A program made the translations under genes and the position numbers. 64,000 nt of DNA, from assembly GCF_014652455.1 (NCBI RefSeq), contig NZ_BMYV01000001.1, forward strand, positions 1,364,001-1,428,000, written 5' to 3'. Numbering within the stretch: position 1 is the first letter of the stretch; each line of letters opens with the position of its first letter. This DNA comes from Litorimonas cladophorae. Its GTDB lineage: Bacteria; Pseudomonadota; Alphaproteobacteria; Caulobacterales; Maricaulaceae. The notes beneath the pieces are model-generated. The model was not told the DNA's origin. It searched no databases and saw only the letters and a list, made by a program, of their open reading frames with translations. Of the stretch, positions 9,030 to 16,549 are shown in pieces.

Positions 9030-9083
9030 AGTCAAAATACCCGCTCCGAAGCGCAGCGAAGGGGCTGTAGTGCTATTTTGACT
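9030..9083. repeat. Three-way-junction inverted repeat downstream of tRNA-Ser
   Basis: A perfect 10-base inverted repeat, AGTCAAAATA (9030-9039) with TATTTTGACT (9074-9083). Between the arms are two small hairpins: CGCT/AGCG (9042-9053) and CAGC/GCTG (9054-9067). The whole folds as a compact three-way junction. It begins 9 bases after the tRNA. It could be a repeat-type palindromic element, part of the tRNA trailer or a small RNA; no copy was seen elsewhere in the window. Confidence 0.5.
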
Positions 9084-9157
9084 CACGCCGCAAAGCGACG
9101 GGCGGCGCAAGCGAAGCCAGAAAATCTGACGTAGTATTTAGGCTCAGACAGGCAAAC

Positions 9158-9183
9158 AAAAAAAAGCGCCTCGAAAGGCGCTT
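9158..9183 (-). terminator. Intrinsic terminator of mdh
   Basis: Eight-base perfect stem (9164-9171 with 9176-9183) capped by a TTCG tetraloop on the minus strand and followed by a long T-run. It begins 33 bases past the mdh stop codon. Confidence 0.93.
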
Positions 9184-9215
9184 CCTTGAAAGTCGTGCTT
9201 AGAAATTCTGAGAAT

Positions 9216-10292
<1,077 letters not shown>

Positions 10293-10427
10293 TCATTTAT
10301 GCCCCCATATCGCGCTTCATGGAGAGAAGCCGCAACGATATTTCCTATAAGGTGATTTTGACAGGCGTTATTGCTCGCAGCTCATCGAGTAGCTGCCGCA
10401 ATGCGAAGTCTCATAAAATGGGACGGC

Positions 10428-10498
10428 CCGCGTGGTCGGTCCCCGCGACGGAGTACCGAGAAGTAAAAAAGTGTTTTACGCGAGTACAAACCACGCGG
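10428..10498. ncRNA. Candidate structured RNA (three-way junction), strand unknown
   Basis: Outer stem CCGCGTGG (10428-10435) pairs perfectly with CCACGCGG (10491-10498). Inside are two more hairpins. One is TCGGT (10436-10440) with ACCGA (10455-10459), with an inner CCG/CGG pair. The other is GTAAAA (10463-10468) with TTTTAC (10474-10479). The 11-base segment 10480-10490 is unpaired. The fold can form on either strand. I do not match it to a known RNA family, and no promoter or T-run terminator is clear. Confidence 0.4.
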
Positions 10499-10561
10499 CT
10501 GTGACGTTTCACGCAAAGGCCTCATTAGTATGTTTCCCGTTACACCGCTTGCGCCGTTTAT

Positions 10562-10581
10562 GTTGAAACTAAGGTTTCAAC
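10562..10581. repeat. Perfect hairpin
   Basis: GTTGAAAC and GTTTCAAC, 8 base pairs, with a four-base TAAG loop. No T-run on either side, so not an obvious terminator. It lies 64 bases after the candidate structured RNA. Confidence 0.45.
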
Positions 10582-10770
10582 TCATCGAACGCAGCCGCTT
10601 ATCCGGTCAGGCTCCAATGCGCGAGATAACGAGCAAAGCTGTCAAACCAGTCTCGTTTCACACACAGCCTTTCGAACCAGTATGCGACGTCTCACCTGTC
10701 CCGTGTCCGAAAGAACCTGCGTATAATGCCACGGATTTCCAGAGCGGGGATCATTCTCTTTAATTTACAT

Positions 10771-10811
10771 CTAAAGACCTGAAAAAGCCAGGTTTTAGAG
10801 TTTCTAGAAAC
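10771..10811. promoter_or_regulatory. Bulged hairpin and 12-base palindrome upstream of the RHH gene
   Basis: CTAAA plus ACCTG (10771-10781) pairs with CAGGT plus TTTAG (10789-10798), with one bulged G and a 7-base loop. It is followed at once by the perfect palindrome GTTTCTAGAAAC (10800-10811). The palindrome has the form of a dimeric-regulator operator. The regulator is unknown. Confidence 0.35.
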
Positions 10812-10854
10812 GGGACCTTTCAGCACCATCCCAGAATTCAGCTATTTCACGTCA

Positions 10855-10887
10855 TGACACGAAACATATCCTATCCTGACACGAAAC
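10855..10887 (+). promoter_or_regulatory. Phased direct repeats, candidate operator
   Basis: Two exact copies of TGACACGAAAC at 10855-10865 and 10877-10887, start to start 22 bases, about two helical turns, so they lie on the same DNA face. The second copy also sits in a dyad (ACACG/CGTGT). They end 69 bases before the RHH-domain gene, and short phased repeats are typical RHH operators, so autoregulation is a reasonable inference. Confidence 0.45.
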
Positions 10888-10956
10888 GTGTTGCAGTCAG
10901 GTTGGATTGCCGACAGCCTGCGTCCAATCCGTCGCTAGACAGCAAAAGGCCGCAGA

Positions 10957-11199
10957 ATGAAACGCACTGAAAAAGTCGAAATCCGAGTTTCCCTCGAAGA
11001 GAAACAAACACTTTCCAACCTCGCCAAATTAGAAGGTGAAAGCGTCAGCGGATTAATTCGCGGGCTGGTCGAAAAATACATGGCCCTGAACGCGGCCAGC
11101 ACCACTCGGCGTCTACCGAAATGGCAAATCGGATTGGGTTTAGTTACCGCCGCTCTTATCGGGCATTTGTTGACGGCGTTCTTGGTCCATCTGCATTAG
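10957..11199 (+). CDS. Small ribbon-helix-helix-like protein with a C-terminal membrane segment
   Basis: An 80-residue protein. Residues 4-43 (VEIRVSLEEKQTLSNLAKLEG, then SVSGLIRGLVEKYM) read as a beta strand and two helices in the ribbon-helix-helix manner. After a short basic linker, residues 57-78 form one hydrophobic helix. It may be a DNA-binding protein tethered to the inner membrane, or an RHH-derived scaffold. An AAAAGG motif lies 9 bases before the ATG. It stands alone after the repeat-rich intergenic region and converges with the histidine kinase gene. I do not recognise a named family. Confidence 0.7.
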   Translation: MKRTEKVEIRVSLEEKQTLSNLAKLEGESVSGLIRGLVEKYMALNAASTTRRLPKWQIGLGLVTAALIGHLLTAFLVHLH

Positions 11200-11224
11200 A
11201 TGAATGGCGTGGGTTGGGCAGATC

Positions 11225-12442
11225 TCAAGCTGTCCGTAAATATTGGACATTCTGAGTCGGGACATTCTTTTCCGCAGACAGATTTGGTTTCGAAAGTGGG
11301 TTTCGCGTTTTAAATGTCAGGGTGAAAATAGACCCGCGCCCCAATTCGGACGTCAACGTAATATCCCCGCCCATCAGGCGAGCGAGATTGCGACTGATCA
11401 TTAAACCCAGACCCGCCCCTTTGTGCGCCGTTGACGCCTGTTGTGTCGCTTGTTCAAATTGACCGAAAACCCGCGGGTATTCAGTTTTCGCAATGCCAAT
11501 GCCCGTATCGACAACATGAATGGTCACGACATGGGTCTGCGAAGAATATAGTACGGCGACAGTCACACTGCCGCTCTCCGTAAATTTAAAAGCATTACTC
11601 ACGAGATTGGTGACGCATTGGGTGACGCGGACAGAATCGTAGATTAGGCGTTCAGGGATATTTGGATCAATCACCAGCTTCAGATTTAGGCCCAATTCCT
11701 TGGCCACATAATCTTGAGACTTTTTGAATTTGCTCAACATATCGGTAAGCGAATTTTCACTCACCTTTATATCCAGTTGCCCCGCCTCAATTTTAGAGAG
11801 GTCTAGGACATCGTTAATAATCGCGCTGAGATGTTGCGCACTACTAATCAGGATATCTGCGAGGCCAGCTAACTCAGTCTGATTTGTCATTTGAAGGCGT
11901 TGTTGTAGCAGTTGGGCAGCCATAAAAACGCCAGACATCGGTGTTCGAATTTCATGGGACATATTGGCCAAGAAATCAGTCTTCGCCGCATTCGCGGTTT
12001 CCGCCTCTTGCCGCGCCTCATCCAATTCATGTTTTGCTTTCACATGATCTGAAATATCGGTTGTCGTTATTACATAGAGTCCGTGTGAGGTTTTATCGTA
12101 AGTACTTTTGAGCGTAAGGCCTTCTGGGGTAGATACCTCCAAAGTTCCGCAATTACGTATTGTTGACACAATATAATCCGCGCGTTCCTCATACTTATCT
12201 TGGCTTAAACCTGGGCTAATGTCTCGCGATTGGGCCAAAATGGCCGCTTTCATCGGAAGACCTGAATCGAGTTTTCTGTAAAGTTCTGGGAGGTATCCGC
12301 GGATAGTTTGGTTTGCGAAGAGTAGATTGAGGTCCTGATCATAGATCGCGACCCCTGTTTTAATCTGATCGATTCCCTCGAACATATCAGACAAAGGCAC
12401 GTCTGGTGTTTTGAAGTCTTGAAACTGGCGGAGGGGATTCAT
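11225..12442 (-). CDS. PAS-domain sensor histidine kinase
   Basis: A 405-residue kinase with no membrane segment. The N-terminal part (about residues 22-132) is PAS-like. It leads into a HisKA dimerisation domain with the phosphoacceptor in NMSHEIRTP (His163). The HATPase domain follows with an N box (NLVSNAFKFT), G1 (VVDTGIGIA), F box (VFGQFEQ) and G2 (KGAGLGLMISR). There is no receiver domain and no response regulator gene beside it, so it is an orphan cytoplasmic kinase. The input signal is unknown. Confidence 0.9.
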   Translation of the reverse strand: MNPLRQFQDFKTPDVPLSDMFEGIDQIKTGVAIYDQDLNLLFANQTIRGYLPELYRKLDSGLPMKAAILAQSRDISPGLSQDKYEERADYIVSTIRNCGTLEVSTPEGLTLKSTYDKTSHGLYVITTTDISDHVKAKHELDEARQEAETANAAKTDFLANMSHEIRTPMSGVFMAAQLLQQRLQMTNQTELAGLADILISSAQHLSAIINDVLDLSKIEAGQLDIKVSENSLTDMLSKFKKSQDYVAKELGLNLKLVIDPNIPERLIYDSVRVTQCVTNLVSNAFKFTESGSVTVAVLYSSQTHVVTIHVVDTGIGIAKTEYPRVFGQFEQATQQASTAHKGAGLGLMISRNLARLMGGDITLTSELGRGSIFTLTFKTRNPLSKPNLSAEKNVPTQNVQYLRTA

Positions 12443-12520
12443 GCAAGGTCCCCTAATCAGATAGGATGGAAAAAGTGTGAACCTATAAATTTATCAAGAT
12501 ATTAATCGGGTGGGTAAACC

Positions 12521-12544
12521 GTCTCGCGCGCCGACACGCGAGAC
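12521..12544. repeat. Inverted repeat upstream of the kinase gene
   Basis: GTCTCGCG (12521-12528) and CGCGAGAC (12537-12544), a perfect 8-base stem with 8-base loop, between the small basic-protein gene stop and the kinase start. It lacks a T-run; it may be a weak terminator or an operator for the kinase. Confidence 0.4.
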
Positions 12545-12592
12545 AGTTCTGTTATCGAACTTGAGGCGCTCAATAGTGAGCGCAGTCTAGGA

Positions 12593-12715
12593 TCAGTTCA
12601 TCTTCTTTCCAGCAATCGTCGTGCCGGATTTATTGGAATCCGCTGCCGCATTGGCTTTTGGTTTCTCTTTTTTTGGCTTCTTCACTTCTTTGCGCGAACT
12701 CTTACCTTTGGCCAT
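12593..12715 (-). CDS. Small lysine-rich protein
   Basis: A 40-residue, strongly basic protein starting MAKGKSSRKEVKKPKKEKPK and ending GTTIAGKKMN, preceded by AAGGG. The start at 12715 is preferred over the in-frame extension to 12820, whose extra residues look like random coding. Short Lys/Pro-rich proteins of this kind recur in proteobacteria, but I know of no proven function; nucleic-acid or ribosome binding is a guess from charge. Confidence 0.6.
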   Translation of the reverse strand: MAKGKSSRKEVKKPKKEKPKANAAADSNKSGTTIAGKKMN

Positions 12716-13059
12716 GATATGCCCTTTTCGAAAAGCCGCACTCCTGTCACGCAAGATCGCGTGACCTGAGATAGACGTCCAAAAATTGGCAATCATTGCG
12801 GCCCGCTGACGATCAACCATTCACACTGCAAAGCAAGGGCGCATTACATGACCCTTAACCCGATCGAAAGGCGGCTTCCTTCTTAGAAACTGAGCCATAT
12901 CAAACAAAGGGCGCGGCCAACGAATTTTTGTTTGAATATACCAAAGCTGATTATTGAGTTGGCTCTTTTGGATCATCTGATAAGATTGCGTGCGATCAGT
13001 CTGACAGTCTGATCTCAATGGAAAAATGCAACCTGCCGTCTTATCTTTTGAGCAAGCAC

Positions 13060-13410
13060 ATGACTCCCAAACTCCAAACCGCCTACAACTCCGAAATGCG
13101 CGAAATGCTGAACGCTTACACGGCGCGGGATTTTGCTCTCACGTTTCATCACTTAGAACGGGCGCATATTTTGGGACAACGATATTTCCGCCCGCATCTG
13201 GAAACACATTGGTGGATGCTAAAAATTGGCGCGCGTCGGAGGGACGTCCGCGAAATTTTTGGGCAATGCCTAAGGCTGGTCGCGGTCTTCCCCGCCAGCG
13301 TTTTTGGTTGGGTGCCCGTCGGCAATACGGGCGGGGCAAATGTTTCGGCCATCAAGCCGATGCCAATTCCAAATGATCTCGCTGAATTCCTGCGGACCGA
13401 CCACGATTGA
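13060..13410 (+). CDS. DUF3703 domain protein
   Basis: A 116-residue protein with the DUF3703 pattern: an N-terminal helix, then HHLERAHILGQR, the conserved HWWML stretch and a C-terminal GWVPVGNTGGANVS motif. The conserved His/Trp and GNTGG residues suggest a small enzyme or binding fold, but no function is established. The ATG at 13060 gives the usual family N terminus; an upstream in-frame ATG at 13018 adds 14 residues and lacks a ribosome site as well. It converges on the secreted repeat gene, with a shared terminator. Confidence 0.75.
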   Translation: MTPKLQTAYNSEMREMLNAYTARDFALTFHHLERAHILGQRYFRPHLETHWWMLKIGARRRDVREIFGQCLRLVAVFPASVFGWVPVGNTGGANVSAIKPMPIPNDLAEFLRTDHD

Positions 13411-13444
13411 GCCAAATTGGCGAAACCTGTTTTTCCATAAGATT

Positions 13445-13468
13445 AAGGGTGGCCTCTCAGCCACCCTT
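13445..13468. terminator. Convergent-gene hairpin terminator
   Basis: AAGGGTGGC (13445-13453) and GCCACCCTT (13460-13468) form a 9-base perfect stem with a 6-base loop. It lies between the DUF3703 gene and the convergent repeat-protein gene and could serve both. The T-runs are short. Confidence 0.65.
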
Positions 13469-13496
13469 TCTAAGATTATAGTCCAGACGAGTCGAC

Positions 13497-14123
13497 CTAG
13501 CGTCTTTGCTGCCTAGGCACTGGACGGCGAACTTCATCGCGTTTGTCCTCCAGCTTCGCGTCGTCGGCGACACCGTTGCAATCGGCGTCAACCGCGCCAG
13601 CCTCTGTCACACAAGCTGGCGTCGCAGGTCCCGCCGCTCCCAGTGCCGCCCCCGCGACAGGCGTAAATCCGGTCACACTTGCCTTGTCTTGAGACTCGCC
13701 CTTAATATCGCCGAGTTTCGGGGCCTTGGTCAAAGAGAGGTCTTGCACGTCGACTTTTCCGCCGCCTCCACCGCGCAGCGTCAGGTTCTCGGTCAGACGA
13801 TCTTCGCCATCGCTACCCACGGACATGGCCCGATCCTGTGACTCGCCTTTTATGGGCCCGATTTTCGGATCTTTAGCTTGGGGAACCGCGACGATATTAA
13901 TATCTTGTACATCGACTTTGCCACCGCCGCCGCCAGCCATAGCTTTATCTTGTGATTCACCTTTGATCGGCCCCAATTTCAAATACATATCTTGGGAAGC
14001 CTTGGCATCCACGTCTTCGACTTTAGGGTCAGTTGGCTGGGTTGCGGACTTATCCTGCGCAAAGGAAGTGGCTGTCAGCGCGACAGTAATTGCGAGTGTT
14101 GATGCGAAAGTTTTATAAAACAT
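13497..14123 (-). CDS. Secreted protein with GESQDKA repeats
   Basis: A 208-residue exported protein with a clear signal peptide (residues 1-22, ending SFA). The mature chain has three near-identical motifs of the form K-(L/I)-G-x-I-KGESQD-(K/R)-A at residues 49-61, 87-99 and 136-148. Two copies of GGGGGKVDVQD lie between them (64-74 and 118-128). Near the C terminus are two cysteines (171 and 182) flanking a DADCNGVADD stretch that resembles an Asp-rich calcium loop, then a basic tail. I do not recognise the family. The regular alternation suggests a repeat-built envelope or surface protein. Confidence 0.75.
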   Translation of the reverse strand: MFYKTFASTLAITVALTATSFAQDKSATQPTDPKVEDVDAKASQDMYLKLGPIKGESQDKAMAGGGGGKVDVQDINIVAVPQAKDPKIGPIKGESQDRAMSVGSDGEDRLTENLTLRGGGGGKVDVQDLSLTKAPKLGDIKGESQDKASVTGFTPVAGAALGAAGPATPACVTEAGAVDADCNGVADDAKLEDKRDEVRRPVPRQQRR

Positions 14124-14230
14124 AAGGGTCCCCGTTTAGAATTGTGGGGACAGTGAGCCTGCGCCCCTTCCCAGATCTAAAACATAACCCGCCTGAACCA
14201 AAGCTGAAAATCTTGTTCAGAATTTGAAGT

Positions 14231-14884
14231 TTAATCAATCTTACCGCTGGCAAATTCGCTCAGAAGTTCTGCGTAACCTTCGCCGTGCGTCCAATAGGGT
14301 GTAATCTGGATCAATGTCATAAACACGCCCTGATCAATCAAGCGTTTCTCTGGGCCGCGCCCGTTATTTTCTGGGCCATAACGCAAATCGTGATATTGAA
14401 GCCAGAAGGTAAAATGCTGCGCAATTCGTCCTGCTAGCGCGCCCTTCTCTCCCTCGTCAAAATGTAATTTGTCAATATCCTCCAAGGTCGACAGGAGCGA
14501 GAAAGCAGCACGTTCTTTGAGCGCTAAAATTCGCGAAAAGGGTCCGCGTAATTCGGGTATACGCCTGAGTAATTCGCCCTGATTGCGATAGAAAAAACGG
14601 AAATCGAAAATCTCCTCAAAGATGATATAAAGATAAATCCAATTATCTTCTATCGCGAGAGGATCTTTTAGCGGCGCAGAAAGGACTTGCCGAATTTCGG
14701 CATCAAAGTCCTCAAACAGAGCCTTAATGATCTGATCTTTGCCCTTATAGTGGTAATAAAGATTACCTGGGCTCATCTCTAAAACAGAAGCTATATCGAC
14801 CGCAGAAATCTGTGCCTCGCCCTCATTGTTGAACAGAGCCAACGCTGTTGCGAGAATTTTAGTCTTGGTTGCGGAGCGCGTCAC
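14231..14884 (-). CDS. phaD: TetR-family regulator of PHA genes (PhaD-like)
   Basis: A 217-residue TetR-type protein. The N-terminal helix-turn-helix reads TKTKILATALALFN ... MSPGNLYYHYKGK, and the ligand-binding part has the FRFFYRNQGELLRRIPEL stretch. This resembles PhaD of the Pseudomonas pha cluster, and the position, last in phaC/phaZ/phasin order, matches too. In Pseudomonas PhaD activates pha genes in response to a fatty-acid-derived signal. The start is GTG. The naming rests on recall and synteny; a generic TetR is the fallback. Confidence 0.75.
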   Translation of the reverse strand: MTRSATKTKILATALALFNNEGEAQISAVDIASVLEMSPGNLYYHYKGKDQIIKALFEDFDAEIRQVLSAPLKDPLAIEDNWIYLYIIFEEIFDFRFFYRNQGELLRRIPELRGPFSRILALKERAAFSLLSTLEDIDKLHFDEGEKGALAGRIAQHFTFWLQYHDLRYGPENNGRGPEKRLIDQGVFMTLIQITPYWTHGEGYAELLSEFASGKID

Positions 14885-14901
14885 CCGAGCCTGGCCAGAC
14901 G

Positions 14902-15423
14902 CTATTTCGCGGCCGGTTTCTTTGCGGCCGGTTTCTTCGTCGCTGTTGTTTTCTGCGTCGTTGCTCGTTTCTTAGACGCCGTTTTCGCCGCAGGTTTACG
15001 CTTCGGAGCGGCCTTTCGCGATGACGACGTCTTCGCAGATACGCCACTTTCCATTTTCTCTAAAATCGCGTCCAACTTGGCTTCTAACTGATCAACGCGC
15101 GCTTCAAGGCGGTCTGTGGAGCTTTCGGTGACGCTGGACAGACGAGCCCGCATCCGCGCGATACGATCATCAATATCAAGATCCGGCTTTATATCCCCCA
15201 TGGCCGCCTTACCCTTACCGACGAGTTCCTCAGCTTTGTATTTCCCAACGGCTTCAAGCATTTCGCCTTTAGAGACAAGTTCATCGAAAACTTCAGAAGA
15301 TTTACCTGTTAAAGTTCCAACCGCGCCTTTGGCCTCCGCGAAAGCTCGCCCATAGGCCCCAATGCCTGCGAGCCATACTTTACGGATCGCATCTTTTTCG
15401 TCAGGTTTTTTCTTATCGGACAT
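14902..15423 (-). CDS. PHA granule-associated phasin with histone-like tail
   Basis: A 173-residue protein. The N-terminal half is an amphipathic phasin domain (AIRKVWLAGIGAYGRAFAEAKG ... LTGKSSEVFDELV), followed by a short coiled coil (about 103-126) and a Lys/Ala/Pro-rich tail like histone H1. This architecture matches PhaF/PhaI-type phasins, which coat PHA granules and, through the basic tail, bind DNA and help share granules at division. It starts 3 bases after phaZ and is clearly in its operon. Confidence 0.85.
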   Translation of the reverse strand: MSDKKKPDEKDAIRKVWLAGIGAYGRAFAEAKGAVGTLTGKSSEVFDELVSKGEMLEAVGKYKAEELVGKGKAAMGDIKPDLDIDDRIARMRARLSSVTESSTDRLEARVDQLEAKLDAILEKMESGVSAKTSSSRKAAPKRKPAAKTASKKRATTQKTTATKKPAAKKPAAK

Positions 15424-15426
15424 AAA

Positions 15427-16368
15427 TTAGCTCGCGATTTTGGGTTTATAATGCGTGTAGCTTTCTTCCACTGAAGGCAATTGAACACTGTCTTTATGCG
15501 GCATCGGGACCTCTGGTTCGAGGAAAAAATTACGGATGATTTGAATGGTCTCATCCCGACGTGTCAGGAGGAACAAATGTCCCGCGCCTTCAATCACGCG
15601 TAATTTGGAACGCGGCAGAAGCGCGTTGAGCATTTTGCCATTGATGACGGGAACAATATGATCTTTGTCACCCATAATGACGAGGGTTTTGGCTTTGATA
15701 CGGCGGATGAAAGGGATTGTTGAATATCCCATCATTGCCATCAGTTGGAACAAATACCCCTTGACCGATGGTGGCATCATATTGATCGAGAACTCACCCG
15801 AGCTAGAGGCAGCATCCCCGTAAAGGGTTTCAAAGTTCTTCGCGAGGAAATCGCGGTCGATATAACGCTTCGGGCTGGCCATTTTGGAGAGCGCCTTGGG
15901 ATTCCCCGGCACCATGGTCACGCCCGTTGTCGTTGCACATAGAATGAGGCGCTTGGTCATTTTTTTATTTTGCCACGCAAATTGTTGCGCCGGTCCGCCG
16001 CCCCAACTGACGCCCAAGACGTCGACCATGTCATAGCCATTTTCTAAGAGTATCTGTTTGGCCGCTTTAGCAACCCACCAGGGACGATAGGGAATAGTTG
16101 GGTCTGGCGACCCCCCAATACCAGGCATATCGAACGTGATAATATCGCGACCAGTGAAGGTATCAGCAAAAGCCTGTGCAATTTCCAAATTCGCACCAAT
16201 GCCATTGAAGAAAAGCAAAGGTGTCCGTTTGCCTTCGCCCTTATCAACGCCAGACCAAATCGCCGTCCGTAGCTTCTGGTTTCCGACCTTTGAAAAAAAG
16301 ATGCGGGGCAGAGAGTGGTTCTCAATCGGTTCTTCATGGCCATCTACGGCTTTGAGAGTATGCGGCAT
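15427..16368 (-). CDS. phaZ: Intracellular PHA depolymerase (PhaZ, mcl type)
   Basis: A 313-residue alpha/beta hydrolase that hydrolyses stored polyhydroxyalkanoate. The sequence matches Pseudomonas PhaZ: LLFFNGIGANLE oxyanion region, the nucleophile in GVSWGG (Ser121), VMVPGNPK and ASPKRYI, the catalytic Asp in MGDKDHIVP, and the His in GAGHLFL. There is no signal peptide, so it acts on cytoplasmic granules. It lies 181 bases after phaC and probably has its own promoter while sharing an operon with the phasin and phaD. Confidence 0.9.
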   Translation of the reverse strand: MPHTLKAVDGHEEPIENHSLPRIFFSKVGNQKLRTAIWSGVDKGEGKRTPLLFFNGIGANLEIAQAFADTFTGRDIITFDMPGIGGSPDPTIPYRPWWVAKAAKQILLENGYDMVDVLGVSWGGGPAQQFAWQNKKMTKRLILCATTTGVTMVPGNPKALSKMASPKRYIDRDFLAKNFETLYGDAASSSGEFSINMMPPSVKGYLFQLMAMMGYSTIPFIRRIKAKTLVIMGDKDHIVPVINGKMLNALLPRSKLRVIEGAGHLFLLTRRDETIQIIRNFFLEPEVPMPHKDSVQLPSVEESYTHYKPKIAS

Positions 16369-16549
16369 GTCTATCGTCTTTCCCTCGGGTAACCCGGAAT
16401 GCGGGCTTGAGTTCTAGAGACCCAATGCCCACGCGCACCCGATTCAGCCCGGATGCCACAGTCTTGTTTATCGCCTATCCGCCTTAATGACCTATGCGTG
16501 GGAGGAAACCCTTTCACAAAGGTAAATACAGTGAATTTGTCAGCTGTAC

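Noticed and set aside
8799-9110. 103-residue minus-strand frame over the tRNA-Ser
   Set aside because: It reads antisense through the tRNA gene.
9014-9110. Attachment site of an integrated element at the tRNA-Ser 3' end
   Set aside because: No second copy of the tRNA 3' end was found nearby and no integrase gene is in the window.
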